NCBI GenBank assembly: GCA_902801365.1 | Contig: CADCHY010000011.1 | Coordinates: 1 to 34,161 of the forward strand | Direction of reading: 5' to 3' | DNA: 34,161 bases | From: an uncultured Succiniclasticum sp. | Lineage (GTDB): Bacteria; Bacillota; Negativicutes; Acidaminococcales; Acidaminococcaceae | Shown here: piece by piece, positions 14,469 through 23,490 of the stretch | Numbering within the stretch: position 1 is the stretch's first letter | How the letters are laid out: each line of letters begins with the position of its first letter | The notes under the pieces: model-generated | Databases searched by the model: none | What the model was told of the DNA's origin: nothing | Seen by the model: the letters and a program-made list of their open reading frames with translations, nothing else | Made by a program: the position numbers and the translations under genes

Positions 14469-15635
14469 TTATTCCGCGCAGGCTTCTTTAATGATACTCA
14501 CTGCCTTTACCAAAACCTCCTCCGGCATATTCAGCGCAGGCAGCAGGCGGACCTTGTCCTTGGCCGTCAGGCAGAGCACTCCTTTTTCAATGCATTTCTT
14601 CACCACATCTGCGGCCGGCTTCACCGGTTTTACACCGCACATCATGCCCAGGCCGGTAACCGCTTCGATGCCGGGAGCCCCTTCCAGCGCGCCGAAAAGA
14701 ATTTTGCCTTTCCGCTGAACTTCTGCTAAAAACGCATCGTCAAGCCGGTTGATAATGCTCACCGCCCCAGCGCAGGCCACCGGGTTGCCCCCAAAGGTAG
14801 AACCGTGGTCCCCGTGCCCCAGCACGTGTTCCACTTTTTCACCCATCAGGCAGGCGCCCAGAGGCAGACCGCCGCCAATACCTTTGGCCGTTGTCACCAC
14901 GTCCGGGTTGACGCCGAAGTTCATATACGAATACAGTTTGCCCGTGCGGCCGTTGCCGGTCTGCACTTCGTCCACCATGAATACGATATCCTTTTCGTGG
15001 CAGATGGCGTCCACACCCTGAATGAATTCAGCGGTCAGCGGGTTCACGCCGCCTTCGCCCTGGATGCACTCAATCAGAATGCCCGCCACTTTATGTGCTT
15101 CCACCAGTTTTTGCACGCTGACCAGATCGTTGGCCGTGGCATGGACAAAACCGGGAGTCAGGGGCTGGAACAGTTCGTGGTAATGATCCTGCCCGGTTGC
15201 GGCCAGGGTGGTGAGGGTACGCCCGTGGAAACTGTTCCACAGGGTAATGATGGTGTAATACTCCTGTCCTTTTTTCTCCGCCGCGTATTTCCGCGCCACC
15301 TTAATGGCGCATTCGTTGGCTTCCCCACCGGAATTGCTGAAGAACACTTTCTTCATGCCCGTTTTCTCGCAGAGCAGCTCCGCCAGTTTCACGCAGGGCT
15401 CCGTGTAATACAGGTTGGACATGTGCTGCACTTTGCCCAGCTGGTCGATGACCGCCTGTTTCCAGATGTCGTCGGCGATGCCGAAGCTGGTAACCCCGAT
15501 GCCGGAGCCCATGTCGATGTATTCTTTACCGTCTGTATCTTTGGCAATGCTTCCCTTGCCGCTGACGATTTCCACTGGAAACCGCGCGTAGGTATTGGCT
15601 ACGTATTTGTTGTCCAGTTCCTGCAGCTTGCTCAT
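14469..15635 (-). CDS. argD: Acetylornithine aminotransferase
   Basis: This 388-residue class-III PLP aminotransferase converts N-acetylglutamate 5-semialdehyde to N-acetylornithine, and often also acts in DAP synthesis. PLP lysine K251 sits in TTAKGIGGGLPLGA and D222 in FMVDEVQTG binds the pyridine nitrogen. NSGGEANECAIKVAR and STFGGNPVACAG are further family blocks. The length is normal. It is the last gene of argCJBD, starting four bases after argB (stop 15642-15640) with AGGGGAG as ribosome binding site. A terminator follows. Confidence 0.95.
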   Translation of the reverse strand: MSKLQELDNKYVANTYARFPVEIVSGKGSIAKDTDGKEYIDMGSGIGVTSFGIADDIWKQAVIDQLGKVQHMSNLYYTEPCVKLAELLCEKTGMKKVFFSNSGGEANECAIKVARKYAAEKKGQEYYTIITLWNSFHGRTLTTLAATGQDHYHELFQPLTPGFVHATANDLVSVQKLVEAHKVAGILIECIQGEGGVNPLTAEFIQGVDAICHEKDIVFMVDEVQTGNGRTGKLYSYMNFGVNPDVVTTAKGIGGGLPLGACLMGEKVEHVLGHGDHGSTFGGNPVACAGAVSIINRLDDAFLAEVQRKGKILFGALEGAPGIEAVTGLGMMCGVKPVKPAADVVKKCIEKGVLCLTAKDKVRLLPALNMPEEVLVKAVSIIKEACAE

Positions 15636-15639
15636 GTTC

Positions 15640-16503
15640 TCACTCCCCTGTCACCATGGTGCCCGCGCCTTCATCCGTCAGCAGTTCCATCAGGATGGAA
15701 TGGGGCACGCGCCCGTCCATAATAATTACATTTTTTACGCCTTTTTCAATGGCGTCTTCGCAGCATTTCACCTTGGGCAGCATGCCGCCGGCAATAATGC
15801 CTTCTTCTTTCAGCTGTTTCGTTTCTGCTACGGTGACCGCCGGAATCAGCGTTTTTTCATCGTCCTTGTCCCGCAGAATGCCCGGCACGTCCGTCATGAG
15901 AATAAAGGTTTCGGCTTTCAGGGCCCCCGCGATGCAGGCCGCCGCCGTATCGCCGTTGATGTTGTAGGCATTTCCCTGATCGTCGCAGCCTACGGTGGAA
16001 ACTACCGGGATATACCCTTTTTCCAGCAAATCCAGCACGGGTTTTTCGTTGACTTCGGTCACTTCCCCCACAAAGCCCAGGCGCGGGTCTTTGATTTTGC
16101 ATTTGATCAGGTGCCCGTCTGCGCCGGAAAGTCCCAGGGCGTTGCCGCCCTGCATCTGCAGCAGGTTCACCAGGGTGTTGTTAACTTTCCCTGCCAGCAC
16201 CATCTGCACGATATCGATGGTCTCTTTGTCGGTGACCCGCAGGCCGTCCACAAATTCCGCTTTTTTGCCAAGGCGTTTCATCAGGTCGTTGATTTCCGGC
16301 CCGCCCCCGTGCACCAGTACGATTTTTACGCCTACGTGCCACAGCAGCACGATATCTTCCATGACCTGCTGTTTCAGGGTTTCGTTGATCATGGCGTTGC
16401 CGCCGTATTTAATGACCACAATCTTGCCGCTGTGTTTTTTTATGTATGGCAGCGCTTCCACCAGAATCTGGGCGCGTTCTGCATTGGAATAGGAATATGG
16501 CAT
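15640..16503 (-). CDS. argB: Acetylglutamate kinase
   Basis: This 287-residue amino-acid kinase phosphorylates N-acetylglutamate with ATP, the committed and usually arginine-inhibited step in organisms using the ArgJ cycle. Motifs are K32-YGGNAM (phosphate binding), LVHGGGPEIND (substrate loop) and NINGDTAAACIAGALKAE. The N-terminal helix (YSNAERAQILVEALPYIKKH) matches the extension found in hexameric, arginine-sensitive enzymes, suggesting feedback control. AAGGAG precedes the ATG. It sits between argJ and argD with ten- and four-base gaps. Confidence 0.95.
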   Translation of the reverse strand: MPYSYSNAERAQILVEALPYIKKHSGKIVVIKYGGNAMINETLKQQVMEDIVLLWHVGVKIVLVHGGGPEINDLMKRLGKKAEFVDGLRVTDKETIDIVQMVLAGKVNNTLVNLLQMQGGNALGLSGADGHLIKCKIKDPRLGFVGEVTEVNEKPVLDLLEKGYIPVVSTVGCDDQGNAYNINGDTAAACIAGALKAETFILMTDVPGILRDKDDEKTLIPAVTVAETKQLKEEGIIAGGMLPKVKCCEDAIEKGVKNVIIMDGRVPHSILMELLTDEGAGTMVTGE

Positions 16504-16513
16504 GTTTTTCTCC

Positions 16514-17731
16514 TTATGATCTGTAATCGCCGTTGATCTTCACATAATCATAGGTCAGGTCGCAGCCCCAGGCCGTAGCGCCGGCACTGCCGCTGTTCAA
16601 TTCCACCAGAATCGTGATTTCTTTTTCCAGCAGTACTTCTTTGGCAAATTCTTCGGAAAAATCTACCCCCGATCCATTTTTGCACACCGGCAGAATTCCT
16701 TTTGCCGATTTAAACGCCACGTCCACTTTGTTCACGTCCAGATCCGCGCCGCTGTAACCGATGGCGCAGAGCACGCGGCCCCAGTTGGCGTCGGCACCGA
16801 ACATGGCGGCTTTCAGCAGGCTGCTGGTGATTACGCTCTTGGCTACCACGGCCGCCGTTTTTTCATCGGCGGCGCCGGTCACATCGCATTCCAGCAGTTT
16901 GGTCGCGCCTTCCCCGTCGCCGGCAATGGAACGGCACAGCGCAATGGTGATGGTGTTCAGCGCTTTCATAAAGGTATCAAAGGCAGGCCCTTCTTCCGTA
17001 ATTTCCCCATTGCCAGCCAGCCCGTTGGCCAGGATTGCCACCATGTCGTTGGTGGATGTATCCCCGTCTACGCTGAGCATGTTGAAGGTCTTCTGCACGT
17101 CGTGGCTCAAGGCTTTTTGCAGCATGGCTGCGGAAATGGCCGCGTCCGTGGTGAGGAACACCAGCATGGTAGCCATGTTGGGATGGATCATGCCGCTGCC
17201 TTTGGCAATGCCGCCCATACGGCAGGTCTTACCGTCAATTTCAAATTCCACCGCCACTTTTTTCATGACCGTGTCCGTGGTCATGATGGCTTTGGCCGCT
17301 TCGTCTTCCCCGGTTTCCGATAACAGGCTTACCAGTTTGTCCATGCCGTTGGCGATGGGCGTAATGTTCAGCTTCTGGCCGATGACACCGGTGGAGGCAA
17401 TTACCATATCGTCTTTGCTGATGCTCAGCTTTTCTGCAGCCAAGCTGCTCATCTTCTCCGCGATTTCGATGCCGTCGCTGTTGCAGGTATTGGCATTGCC
17501 GCTGTTGCAGAGCACTGCCTGGGCGATGCCGTCGGCAATATGGTTTTTGGTTACGGTTAAGGGCGCGCCTTTTACCAGATTCGTTGTGTAAACGGCGGCC
17601 GCATGGGCCGGAACCTTACTGAAGATCAAGGCCAGATCGTTTTTATTGTTCTTCTTCCGAATGCCGCAGTACATGCCGCTGGCGGTAAATCCTTTTGCAG
17701 CGCAGACGCCGCCTTCTATCTGTTTTATCAT
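16514..17731 (-). CDS. argJ: Bifunctional ornithine acetyltransferase / N-acetylglutamate synthase
   Basis: This 405-residue self-cleaving enzyme moves the acetyl group from N-acetylornithine to glutamate, closing the cyclic arginine pathway. The autocleavage site is A187-T188 in KGSGMIHPNMATML, with T188 as nucleophile. The ASTGVIGQKLNI block forms the oxyanion region, and the C-terminus YDYVKINGDYRS is typical. I chose ATG 17731 (MIKQIEGG), which has GGAGG upstream. An earlier in-frame ATG at 17776 has no such signal. It lies second in argCJBD. Whether it also uses acetyl-CoA cannot be told. Confidence 0.95.
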   Translation of the reverse strand: MIKQIEGGVCAAKGFTASGMYCGIRKKNNKNDLALIFSKVPAHAAAVYTTNLVKGAPLTVTKNHIADGIAQAVLCNSGNANTCNSDGIEIAEKMSSLAAEKLSISKDDMVIASTGVIGQKLNITPIANGMDKLVSLLSETGEDEAAKAIMTTDTVMKKVAVEFEIDGKTCRMGGIAKGSGMIHPNMATMLVFLTTDAAISAAMLQKALSHDVQKTFNMLSVDGDTSTNDMVAILANGLAGNGEITEEGPAFDTFMKALNTITIALCRSIAGDGEGATKLLECDVTGAADEKTAAVVAKSVITSSLLKAAMFGADANWGRVLCAIGYSGADLDVNKVDVAFKSAKGILPVCKNGSGVDFSEEFAKEVLLEKEITILVELNSGSAGATAWGCDLTYDYVKINGDYRS

Positions 17732-17820
17732 TTGTTCCTCCGATACTGCTTTTCGTTGCGGAAACACTGTTTGCATGAGTTTGTGCCGGCACGCGCGTCG
17801 GCGAATTCAGCAGCGATTCC

Positions 17821-18744
17821 TTATATTTCCAGTCCTGTCGTTTCCGGCAGTCCCAGCACAATGTTCATATTCTGGATGGCCGCGCCGGACGCCCCTTTGC
17901 CCAGATTGTCGAAACGGGACACGAGCAGGATCCGGTCTTCGTTGCCTGTCACGGTGATCTCCATGTCGTCCCGTCCGGTAAAGGCCGCTGCGGACAGGAA
18001 CCCGTTTTCGTCCGCCGTTTCTTTAAAATGAATCAGGGGACCTGTGTAATATGTTGCATACGTTCGTCGGACATCCGCCATGGAACCCTGCAGATCTTTT
18101 TTGAACAGGGACACCGTCACTTCCATGCCGCTGTAAAAATCCGCCACGATGGGACAGAATACCGGGGCGTTTTCCAGCCCGCAGATTACGTTCATCTCTT
18201 TCAGATGTTTGTGAACCTGGCCCAGCGCATATTGCCTGGGGGCATTTAACAGCGGGCTTCGCTGCGGATCTTCATACTCGGCGATCATGTTCTTCCCGCC
18301 GCCTGAATACCCTGTGAGGGAGAAGCAGGTCAGCAGTGTTTCCTTTGCCAGCAGGCCTTTTTCCACCAGCGGCGCCACCAGGGCGATAAGCCCGCTGGCG
18401 TGACAGCCGGGGTTTGCAATACGTTTTGCTGTTGCTATTTTTTCTTTGTATCCGGTCAGTTCCGGCATGCCGTATGTCCAGCCTGCCGCCGTCCGGTGGG
18501 CCGTGGACGTATCAATGATGACGGCTCCGCTGTCCTTTGCCAGTTCCACCGCTTCGATGGCCGCCGCGTCAGGCAGACAGAGGAACGCCACGTCCGCTTT
18601 TTGGAACGCGTCCCGCCGCGCCTCCGCATCCTTGCGGTGCGCTTCATCCAGCGCAATCAGTTCTATATCCTTACGAGTGCATAATCTTTCACGAATTCGT
18701 AATCCGGTGGTCCCGGAACTTCCGTCGATAAATACCTTTGTCAT
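17821..18744 (-). CDS. argC: N-acetyl-gamma-glutamyl-phosphate reductase, short (type 2) form
   Basis: This 307-residue NADPH-dependent reductase makes N-acetylglutamate semialdehyde. It starts with FIDGSSGTTGLRI, the nucleotide loop of the short type-2 ArgC class, rather than the GASGYTG of the common 340-residue form. The catalytic cysteine is C114 in ANPGCHASG. GYSGGGKNMIAEYE and GLENAPVFCPIVADF are further conserved blocks. GAGG precedes the start. As first gene of argCJBD it follows a strong promoter; 89 bases separate it from argJ. Confidence 0.94.
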   Translation of the reverse strand: MTKVFIDGSSGTTGLRIRERLCTRKDIELIALDEAHRKDAEARRDAFQKADVAFLCLPDAAAIEAVELAKDSGAVIIDTSTAHRTAAGWTYGMPELTGYKEKIATAKRIANPGCHASGLIALVAPLVEKGLLAKETLLTCFSLTGYSGGGKNMIAEYEDPQRSPLLNAPRQYALGQVHKHLKEMNVICGLENAPVFCPIVADFYSGMEVTVSLFKKDLQGSMADVRRTYATYYTGPLIHFKETADENGFLSAAAFTGRDDMEITVTGNEDRILLVSRFDNLGKGASGAAIQNMNIVLGLPETTGLEI

Positions 18745-18759
18745 GATGAACCTCGGTTC

Positions 18760-18876
18760 TTAATAAATAAAAAAGTAAACAGTATGATTAAACATTATAA
18801 TAGATGAATTTATCTTTCCTGTCAAGTTGTTTTTGCATAATTATTAAATCTTTATGCATTTTAATAAATAAAAAAC
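18760..18876. repeat. 15-bp direct repeats flanking the arg promoter (candidate ArgR sites)
   Basis: TTAATAAATAAAAAA occurs identically at 18760-18774 and 18862-18876, one on each side of the arg promoter, about 102 bases apart. Between them lie further AT-rich, TGCAT-starting motifs (from 18834 and 18856). ARG boxes are AT-rich 18-bp sites, and ArgR often binds pairs. The match to known ARG-box consensus is only partial. Confidence 0.45.
18797..18825 (-). promoter_or_regulatory. Promoter of argCJBD
   Basis: The reverse strand shows a perfect TTGACA (18825-18820), a 17-bp spacer and TATTAT (18802-18797), about 50 bases before argC. It is the best -35/-10 pair in the window. Confidence 0.8.
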
Positions 18877-18908
18877 AGGCGGTTTGCTTTTATGCAAATC
18901 CGCCTGTG
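18871..18908 (-). terminator. Terminator of ppdK
   Basis: Reverse-strand ACAGGCGG (18908-18901) pairs with CCGCCTGT (18883-18876), extended by TTTGC/GCAAA with one bulge, followed by TTTTTTATTTATT. Confidence 0.9.
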
Positions 18909-18917
18909 ACAGAAAAC

Positions 18918-21554
18918 TTACTTTTTCTTCAGGTTAATCGCTGCCTGTGCCGCTGCCAACCGTGCAATCGGTACGCGGAACGGCGAGCAGGATACATAAT
19001 CCAGACCCAGTTCCTGGCAAAACGCTACCGAAGAAGGATCGCCGCCGTGTTCGCCGCAGATACCGCAGTGCAGCATCGGGTTTTCCTGACGGCCTTTCTT
19101 TACTGCCATCTGCATCAGCTGGCCGACGCCGGTCTGATCCAGTTTGCTGAAGGGGTCAAACTCATAAATTTTCTGGTCGTAATAGCTTTCCAGGAATTTG
19201 CCCGCGTCGTCCCGGGAGAAGCCAAACGTCATCTGTGTCAGGTCGTTGGTGCCAAAGCTGAAGAAATCGGCTTCCTTCGCCACGTCATCTGCCGTCAGCG
19301 CGGCTCTCGGGATTTCGATCATGGTGCCGACCTGGTAATTCAGGAAATAACCCTGTTCTTTCATAACCTGTTCCGCAGTTTCCACGATGATATTCTTAAC
19401 GAACAGCAATTCTTTGCGTTCCCCGGTCAGCGGTACCATGATCTCGGGAACGATATCGTAATTCATTTCCTTCTTGACCGCAATGGCCGCTTCGATAACG
19501 GCGCGGGTCTGCATGCGGGAAATTTCCGGATAAATGACGCTGAGGCGGCAGCCGCGCAGGCCCATCATGGGGTTGAACTCGTGCATGGCGTCGCAGCGGG
19601 CTTTCACTTCTTCGTAGGTCAGTCCCATGCTGTCCCCCAGTTCCCGCATTTCCGCTTCCGTCTTGGGCAGGAACTCATGCAGCGGCGGATCCAGGAAACG
19701 AACCGTCATGGGACGGCCCCGCAGCGCTTTGTACATGCCGATAAAGTCTTCGCGCTGATACGGAAGCAGTTCGGCCAGCGCCGCTTCCCGCTGTTCCACG
19801 GTATCCGACAGAATCATGCGGCGGAACTTGGGAATGCGTTCCGCTTCAAAGAACATGTGCTCCGTACGGCACAGACCGATGCCTTCCGCACCTAACCGAA
19901 CCGCGTTTTCCGCGTCGGCCGGCGTATCCGCGTTGGTCCGCACTTTCATCTTGCGGAACTGGTCAGCCCAGCGCATAATGCAGCCGAAGTTGCCGCTGAT
20001 CTGCGCTTCTACCGTAGGGATATCCCCTTCGTAAATGGTGCCGGTGGAACCATCCAGGGAAATATAGTCCCCTTCATGGTAAACCGTACCGTTCAGTTCA
20101 AATTCTTTTCCTTCTTCGTTGACTTTCAGGTCATTACAGCCGGATACGCAGCAGGTACCCATGCCTCTGGCTACTACTGCCGCATGGCTGGTCATGCCGC
20201 CCCGGGCGGTCAGAATGCCTTCCGCCGCGTGCATGCCTTCAATATCTTCCGGCGAGGTTTCCAGACGTACGAGAATGACACGCTCACCCTTGGCAGCCGC
20301 ATTTTTTGCATCTTCTGCCGTAAAATACACTTTGCCAGCCGCGCTGCCCGGAGAGGCCGGCAGCGCATGCCCGATTACCTTTCCTTCTTTCAGCGCTTTG
20401 GCGTCAAAGGTGGGATGCAGGAGCTGATCCAGAGATTTTGCTTCAATACGCAGCAACGCTTCTTCCGGCGTGATCATGCCTTCTTCTACCAGGTCGCAGG
20501 CAATATTGATGGCCGCTTCCGCCGTGCGCTTGCCGTTACGGGTCTGCAGGAAAAACAGTTTGCCTTCCTGAATGGTAAATTCCATATCCTGCATGTCGCG
20601 ATAGTGGCTTTCCAGCTTGTGGGCCAGATTGATGAATTCGCTATAGCAGCCAGGCATATCTTCTTCCAGCTTGCTGATGGGCTGCGGTGTCCGTACGCCG
20701 GCTACCACGTCTTCGCCCTGGGCGTCGATCAGGTACTCGCCGTAAATTCCCTTGGCGCCGGTTGCCGGGTTCCGGGTAAAGGCCACGCCGGTTCCGGAGG
20801 TGTTGCCCATATTGCCGAATACCATGGTCTGAATATTAACGGCGGTGCCCCAGTCGCCGGGGATGTCGTTCATGCGGCGGTATACGTTGGCCCGGGGATT
20901 GTCCCAGGAACGGAATACGGCCTTCACCGCTTCCATCAGCTGAACGTCCGGATCCTGCGGGAAGTCCTGCCCAATCGCTTCTTTATACAATGCTTTGAAG
21001 CGTTTGATCAGTTTTTTCATGTCGTTGACATCCAGGTCGATATCAAACTTAACGCCTTTCTGCTCTTTGATCTCGTCAATAATTTTCTCAAATTTCGACT
21101 TGGGAACTTCCATGACTACGTCGGAGAACATCTGGATGAAACGGCGGTAGGAGTCATAAGCAAAACGGGGGTTATTTGTTTTCTGCGCAAAGCCTTTCAC
21201 TGAAATATCATTCATGCCCAGATTCAGAATCGTGTCCATCATGCCCGGCATGGAGACCCGTGCGCCGCTGCGGACGGAAACCAGCAGCGGGTCGTTGTTG
21301 TCGCCGAACTTTTTCCCGTTTTCTTTTTCCAGCCAGCGCAGCGCATCGAAAATCTGCTGCTTGATCTCGTTGGAAATCTTACGGCCGGATTTGTAATAAT
21401 CCGTGCAGGCTTCCGTAGTAATCGTGAAGCCCATGGGGATAGGCAGGCCCAAATTCGTCATTTCCGCCAGGTTAGCCCCTTTGCCGCCCAGCAGCTCTCG
21501 CATCTGTGCATTTCCTTCGTTAAACTTATACACCCATTTTTTTTCTGTTACCAT
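18918..21554 (-). CDS. ppdK: Pyruvate, phosphate dikinase
   Basis: This 878-residue enzyme interconverts pyruvate + ATP + Pi and PEP + AMP + PPi. The N-terminal ATP-grasp part begins KKWVYKFNEGNAQMRELLGG with KGANLAEMTNLGLPIP. The swivelling domain carries the phosphohistidine in TARGGMTSHAAVVARGMG (about residue 454). The C-terminal PEP/pyruvate barrel contains GLCRTEHMFFE, MIEIPRAAL, SFGTNDLTQMTFG and the catalytic cysteine region HCGICGEHGGDP. The length is typical for bacterial PPDK. It is monocistronic with a terminator. In anaerobes it often works glycolytically or replaces pyruvate kinase. Confidence 0.97.
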   Translation of the reverse strand: MVTEKKWVYKFNEGNAQMRELLGGKGANLAEMTNLGLPIPMGFTITTEACTDYYKSGRKISNEIKQQIFDALRWLEKENGKKFGDNNDPLLVSVRSGARVSMPGMMDTILNLGMNDISVKGFAQKTNNPRFAYDSYRRFIQMFSDVVMEVPKSKFEKIIDEIKEQKGVKFDIDLDVNDMKKLIKRFKALYKEAIGQDFPQDPDVQLMEAVKAVFRSWDNPRANVYRRMNDIPGDWGTAVNIQTMVFGNMGNTSGTGVAFTRNPATGAKGIYGEYLIDAQGEDVVAGVRTPQPISKLEEDMPGCYSEFINLAHKLESHYRDMQDMEFTIQEGKLFFLQTRNGKRTAEAAINIACDLVEEGMITPEEALLRIEAKSLDQLLHPTFDAKALKEGKVIGHALPASPGSAAGKVYFTAEDAKNAAAKGERVILVRLETSPEDIEGMHAAEGILTARGGMTSHAAVVARGMGTCCVSGCNDLKVNEEGKEFELNGTVYHEGDYISLDGSTGTIYEGDIPTVEAQISGNFGCIMRWADQFRKMKVRTNADTPADAENAVRLGAEGIGLCRTEHMFFEAERIPKFRRMILSDTVEQREAALAELLPYQREDFIGMYKALRGRPMTVRFLDPPLHEFLPKTEAEMRELGDSMGLTYEEVKARCDAMHEFNPMMGLRGCRLSVIYPEISRMQTRAVIEAAIAVKKEMNYDIVPEIMVPLTGERKELLFVKNIIVETAEQVMKEQGYFLNYQVGTMIEIPRAALTADDVAKEADFFSFGTNDLTQMTFGFSRDDAGKFLESYYDQKIYEFDPFSKLDQTGVGQLMQMAVKKGRQENPMLHCGICGEHGGDPSSVAFCQELGLDYVSCSPFRVPIARLAAAQAAINLKKK

Positions 21555-21671
21555 AAAAACTAAGCCTCTTTCCTTTTTTATTCCTTTTATATTTGCTGCA
21601 GTTGCATTGCAATGACACTGCCTTCCGCAATATCATGATAAAAGTTCTTGCCATTTTCCGGTCTGTTCCTG

Positions 21672-21708
21672 AAAAAGACCTGCCGCATGCATCAGCAGTC
21701 GGCAGGTC
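21672..21708 (-). terminator. Terminator of the SPFH gene
   Basis: GACCTGCCG (21677-21685) pairs perfectly with CGGCAGGTC (21700-21708). On the reverse strand the stem is followed by TTTTT. Confidence 0.85.
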
Positions 21709-21788
21709 GATTCATCAGCCTTTATTAAATTGCTTCAGTCTGTATTACAACAAATTAGTATACAACCGGAACACTGTCAACTACTGAA

Positions 21789-23255
21789 TTATTTTACGAT
21801 ATCCCCTTCATTGAACGGGTCGCCGCACTGCGGGCAGAATTTAGGCGGATTGTGAGGATCCTCCGGCGTCCAGCCGCATTTATCGCATTTATACAGCGGC
21901 GCGCCTGCCGGTTTGCGGGATCCGCAATTCGGACAGAACTGTCCCTGGTTCACGCTGCCGCAGCTGCAGGTCCAGCCTGCCGGGGCTGCCGGCTGCGGTT
22001 GACCGCAGTTGGCACAGAACTTGCCGGTATTGCCTTTGGCGCCGCAGGCGCAATCCCAGCCGCCTGCCGGTTTGGGTTCCGGTTTCGGCTGTCCGCAGTT
22101 GGCGCAGAACTTACCGGTGTTCCCAGTATGTCCGCAGGCACAGGCCCAGCCTGCTGCCGTTGCGGGAGCTGCCGCCGGTTGTGGGGGCTGTTGCTGATAC
22201 GGCTGTTGCGGTTGTCCGTACTGGGGCGGATACTGACCTGCAGGACCATATGCATTACCCATGGCCATGCCACCGGCCATGTTGGCCATGCCCATGCCGA
22301 TAAACGCGCCCATCGGTCCCATGCCGCCGCTTTCATTGGTAGCTGCGCCGCGGATACCGTCGGCAGTGGCATCCGTCAATACGCCCAGACGCATTTCCGG
22401 ATTGCTCATCATAGCGCCCATCTGTACTTTCTGGAGCTTCGCTTCGTCTTCTTCGTTAGCTTTGACACTGTTCACACCGAAGGAAACGATTTCAATGCCA
22501 CGCAGGTCACGCCACTTGGAAGACAGCACATCATTCAGGGCATCGGCCAGTTCCATGGTACGCATCGGCAGTTCGGTATAATCGATACGCTGTGCGGAAA
22601 TTTTACCGAATGCAGGCTGCAGCGCAGTCAGCAGTTCGGATTTCAGCTGGCTGTCCCACTGGCTCCGCAGGTATTGGTCGGGAGCATTACCGGCAATCGT
22701 GGAATAGAACAGGATCGGATCCACGATTTTGTAGCTGTATTCGCCGAAGCAGCGTATACGAACCAGCAATGAGCGCCCGGTATTCTCCTCAATTACCTTA
22801 AAGGGAATTTCCGCCGGGGTACCGTATTTGTTACCGATAATTTCTTTCGTGTTGAAGTAATAAACACGCTGATCCTTACCGGTATCGCCGCCAAAGGTAA
22901 AACGTTTACCCATGCGCTGGAATACCTGGATTACGCTTTCTTTCAGGTCGCCTGTGAAAACAGAAGGCTCTGTGGATTTGTCATAGGTGTATTCGCCGGG
23001 TTCAGCGCAAAGGTCAACTACTTTGCCCTGTTCCACGATCATCATACACTGGCCTACGTTAACCGCAATCACGGAGCCGTTGGAAATGATGTTGTCTTCC
23101 GCGCTGGTGTTGGAGCTGCGGCCCTGGTTGCTGATCCGTTTCTGGCCTTTGCACATCAGTACGTCCGGGGTCATACTGTCGCAGTAAAAATACTCTTTCC
23201 ACTGGTCGGCCAATACGCCGCCAATGGCGCCCATACCTGCTTTAATTAATCCCAT
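21789..23255 (-). CDS. SPFH/Band-7 domain protein with C-terminal zinc ribbons
   Basis: This 488-residue protein resembles the YdjI-type SPFH proteins. The N-terminal 310 residues form the SPFH region (KEYFYCDSMTPDVLMCKGQK to GIEIVSFGVNSVKANEEDEA). A Gly/Met-rich helix-like segment, a Pro/Gln-rich linker (about 345-375) and four zinc-binding modules follow. Three are near-identical repeats of W-x-C-x-C-G-x(4)-G-K/Q-F-C-x-N-C-G, and the last is rubredoxin-like (YKCDKCGW...FCPQCGD). There is no signal peptide, so it probably assembles as an oligomer at the inner membrane face. AAGGAGGG precedes the start. Relatives sit in envelope-stress loci, but here no PspA or YdjH neighbour is present. Confidence 0.85.
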   Translation of the reverse strand: MGLIKAGMGAIGGVLADQWKEYFYCDSMTPDVLMCKGQKRISNQGRSSNTSAEDNIISNGSVIAVNVGQCMMIVEQGKVVDLCAEPGEYTYDKSTEPSVFTGDLKESVIQVFQRMGKRFTFGGDTGKDQRVYYFNTKEIIGNKYGTPAEIPFKVIEENTGRSLLVRIRCFGEYSYKIVDPILFYSTIAGNAPDQYLRSQWDSQLKSELLTALQPAFGKISAQRIDYTELPMRTMELADALNDVLSSKWRDLRGIEIVSFGVNSVKANEEDEAKLQKVQMGAMMSNPEMRLGVLTDATADGIRGAATNESGGMGPMGAFIGMGMANMAGGMAMGNAYGPAGQYPPQYGQPQQPYQQQPPQPAAAPATAAGWACACGHTGNTGKFCANCGQPKPEPKPAGGWDCACGAKGNTGKFCANCGQPQPAAPAGWTCSCGSVNQGQFCPNCGSRKPAGAPLYKCDKCGWTPEDPHNPPKFCPQCGDPFNEGDIVK

Positions 23256-23326
23256 GTGTGTTCCCTCCTTAAACTTTATTATTTTTTATTACCGATTTCC
23301 TGTTTAATCTCTTTCTACAGATTGCA

Positions 23327-23342
23327 TCACCGGTACCGGTGA
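23327..23342. repeat. 16-bp perfect palindrome upstream of the SPFH gene
   Basis: TCACCGGTACCGGTGA reads the same on both strands and lies about 70 bases before the SPFH start. It is GC-rich in AT-rich surroundings and has no T-tract on its downstream (reverse) side. A repressor or activator site is plausible. Confidence 0.6.
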
Positions 23343-23490
23343 CGATTAGTCCTTTTTGATATAAAACTCATGCTATATTATCATTCTACCACAAAATACA
23401 TTTTCTTTCACTGGAAATTTAGGACAAACATACTATAATTCGCAATTATGTTTTTTTCATGTTTCTTTGGATTGTGGTTTTCTCTTCGTC

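Noticed and set aside
14805..16536. Long forward open frames opposite argD and argB
   Set aside because: They mirror highly conserved arg genes, have skewed composition and lack start signals.
18804..21203. Forward open frames opposite ppdK
   Set aside because: They are antisense to the intact PPDK gene with its motifs in place; no promoter or ribosome binding site fits.
23435..23457. Forward terminator (ATAATT/AATTAT stem plus T-run)
   Set aside because: The stem is only A-T pairs and no forward gene ends there.
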